From: JABCYV01 sp963696025
GTDB lineage: Bacteria > Acidobacteriota > Terriglobia > Terriglobales > Acidobacteriaceae
Direction of reading: 5' to 3'
Length of the DNA: 64,000 nt
Assembly: GCA_963696025.1 (NCBI GenBank)
Contig: CAVOII010000005.1
Span: forward strand, 124,001 to 188,000
Shown here: in pieces, positions 63,184 through 64,000 of the stretch
Position numbering within the stretch: the first letter of the stretch is position 1
Layout of the letters: the number at the start of each line of letters is the position of its first letter
The notes under the pieces: generated by a model
Databases searched by the model: none
What the model was told of the DNA's origin: nothing
What the model saw: only the letters and a program-made list of their open reading frames with translations
Made by a program: the position numbers and the translations under genes

Positions 63184-64000
63184 GTGACTAACAAGAATTT
63201 CTATCCCGTGATTCTTGCCGGCGGGCGTGGCACGCGCTTCTGGCCGCTTAGTCGCAAACGCCGGCCCAAGCAACTGCTGGCGCTGGATGGAAAGCACACC
63301 ATGATCCAACAGACCGTGGCCCGCCTGCTCCCGGTCACTCCAGTCAAACAATTTTGGGTCATCACTAATGAAGATCTGCGAAGCGAGATTGGTCGCCAGC
63401 TCCCACGACTAAATAAGTCTCAGGTGCTTGCCGAACCAGTAGGTCGCAATACTGCACCCGCTATCGGACTGGCGGCATTCATTTTGTTGCGTAGCGATCC
63501 GGATGCGATCATCGGCATGTTCCCCTCCGACCACGTGATCGGAGATGAAAAACGATATCGCCAAGTTTTGGAGGAGGGCATCGAGATTGCCGGCGCAGGA
63601 GAAAACATCGTCGTGCTGGGAGTTCGCCCCACGCGAGCCGAGACCGGTTATGGATATATTGAAAGCGGCCTCGACAGCGATGACAGGCTGAGAGTTCGCC
63701 GTTTCACCGAGAAGCCTGACGCCGATCGGGCCGCTGAATTTCTGAAGGCCGGGAACTATTTCTGGAACAGTGGAATGTTTTTGTGGAGTGCACGTACGCT
63801 CGCCAACGCTTTGAAGGAACACCTGCCGGAGACGGCAATCGTGCTTCAACAGATTGCAGCAACATTCGGTGCGCGAAGATTCGCCGAGACGTTCCGGCGG
63901 CTTTATCCCAAATGCGAAAACATAAGCATTGACTATGCCGTACTGGAGCGGAGGTCTGCCAAGGGAGAGCGGCGATCAAATATTTTCTGCCTGCCAGCTG
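63184..64000 (+). CDS. manC: Mannose-1-phosphate guanylyltransferase, partial
   Basis: The gene starts with GTG at 63184 and is still open at the window end (272 codons visible). Motifs: VILAGGRGTRFWPLSR, AEPVGRNTAPAIGLAA, FPSDHVIGDE, ETGYGYIE, FTEKPDA and FWNSGMFLW. These belong to the nucleotidyltransferase core of ManC/GMP. It makes GDP-mannose from mannose-1-phosphate. No good Shine-Dalgarno is seen. Confidence 0.93.
   Translation, partial: MTNKNFYPVILAGGRGTRFWPLSRKRRPKQLLALDGKHTMIQQTVARLLPVTPVKQFWVITNEDLRSEIGRQLPRLNKSQVLAEPVGRNTAPAIGLAAFILLRSDPDAIIGMFPSDHVIGDEKRYRQVLEEGIEIAGAGENIVVLGVRPTRAETGYGYIESGLDSDDRLRVRRFTEKPDADRAAEFLKAGNYFWNSGMFLWSARTLANALKEHLPETAIVLQQIAATFGARRFAETFRRLYPKCENISIDYAVLERRSAKGERRSNIFCLPA

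Overview
The window is a chromosomal stretch that reads like an Acidobacteriota genome, most likely a soil Terriglobia/Koribacter-type lineage. The evidence is a complete Alternative Complex III plus caa3 oxidase operon, a Reg_prop/Y_Y_Y sensor kinase, small acidobacterial-type proteins (the MAKVIEF peptide and the LGQDLQ repeat protein), and several dispersed palindromic intergenic repeats. The taxonomy is inferred from recalled family patterns, not from a search.

Layout. 1-3013: two IS1111-type (IS110 family) elements in inverted orientation flank a gene for a ClpA/ClpC N-domain protein. The right-hand copy is complete and carries a long 3' non-coding end where a guide (bridge/seek) RNA is expected. 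3017-4483: directly against the IS end lies a stand-alone Cas1 integrase with a C-terminal zinc ribbon and an HTH-like tail, with no CRISPR array or other cas gene in view. 4529-10342: a sensor-less sigma-54 activator, a tiny protein, a DoxX-like protein and a two-component system. 10934-15794: a secreted group made of a DUF2490 barrel, a Kelch-tyrosinase fusion, a DoxX-like protein and a di-haem peroxidase. 16230-20586: a small zinc ribbon, a secreted small protein, and an M1 aminopeptidase without a leader next to a broken phosphoesterase. 20859-24622: cyclic-di-GMP signalling (an HD-GYP/GAF/GGDEF/PilZ protein, a receiver, a PilZ protein).

24729-28765 looks like a decaying RiPP locus: a short precursor-like peptide, an S26-type peptidase, the SPASM end of a radical SAM enzyme, an ABC exporter and a broken nucleotidyltransferase. 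28797-32563 is a ProC/aminotransferase/SDR/SDR operon. 32648-36998 holds a DUF155 membrane protein and a GlcD-GlcF fusion. 37826-50666 is one long minus-strand respiratory operon, actA-B-C-D-E-F, a small membrane protein, SCO and ctaC-D-E-F: quinol is oxidised by ACIII, electrons pass through c-type haems to the caa3 oxidase, and SCO delivers copper.

50884-64000 is mostly housekeeping: aldehyde dehydrogenase, amidase, pgeF, a double-length ThyX-like protein, purM, recA, coaD, a class I aminotransferase, manA and the start of manC. No tRNA, rRNA or CRISPR array was recognised. The most unusual items are the solo Cas1 fusion beside the IS1111 pair, the Kelch-tyrosinase fusion, the RiPP remnant, and a palindromic repeat that overlaps the signal-peptide end of actE.
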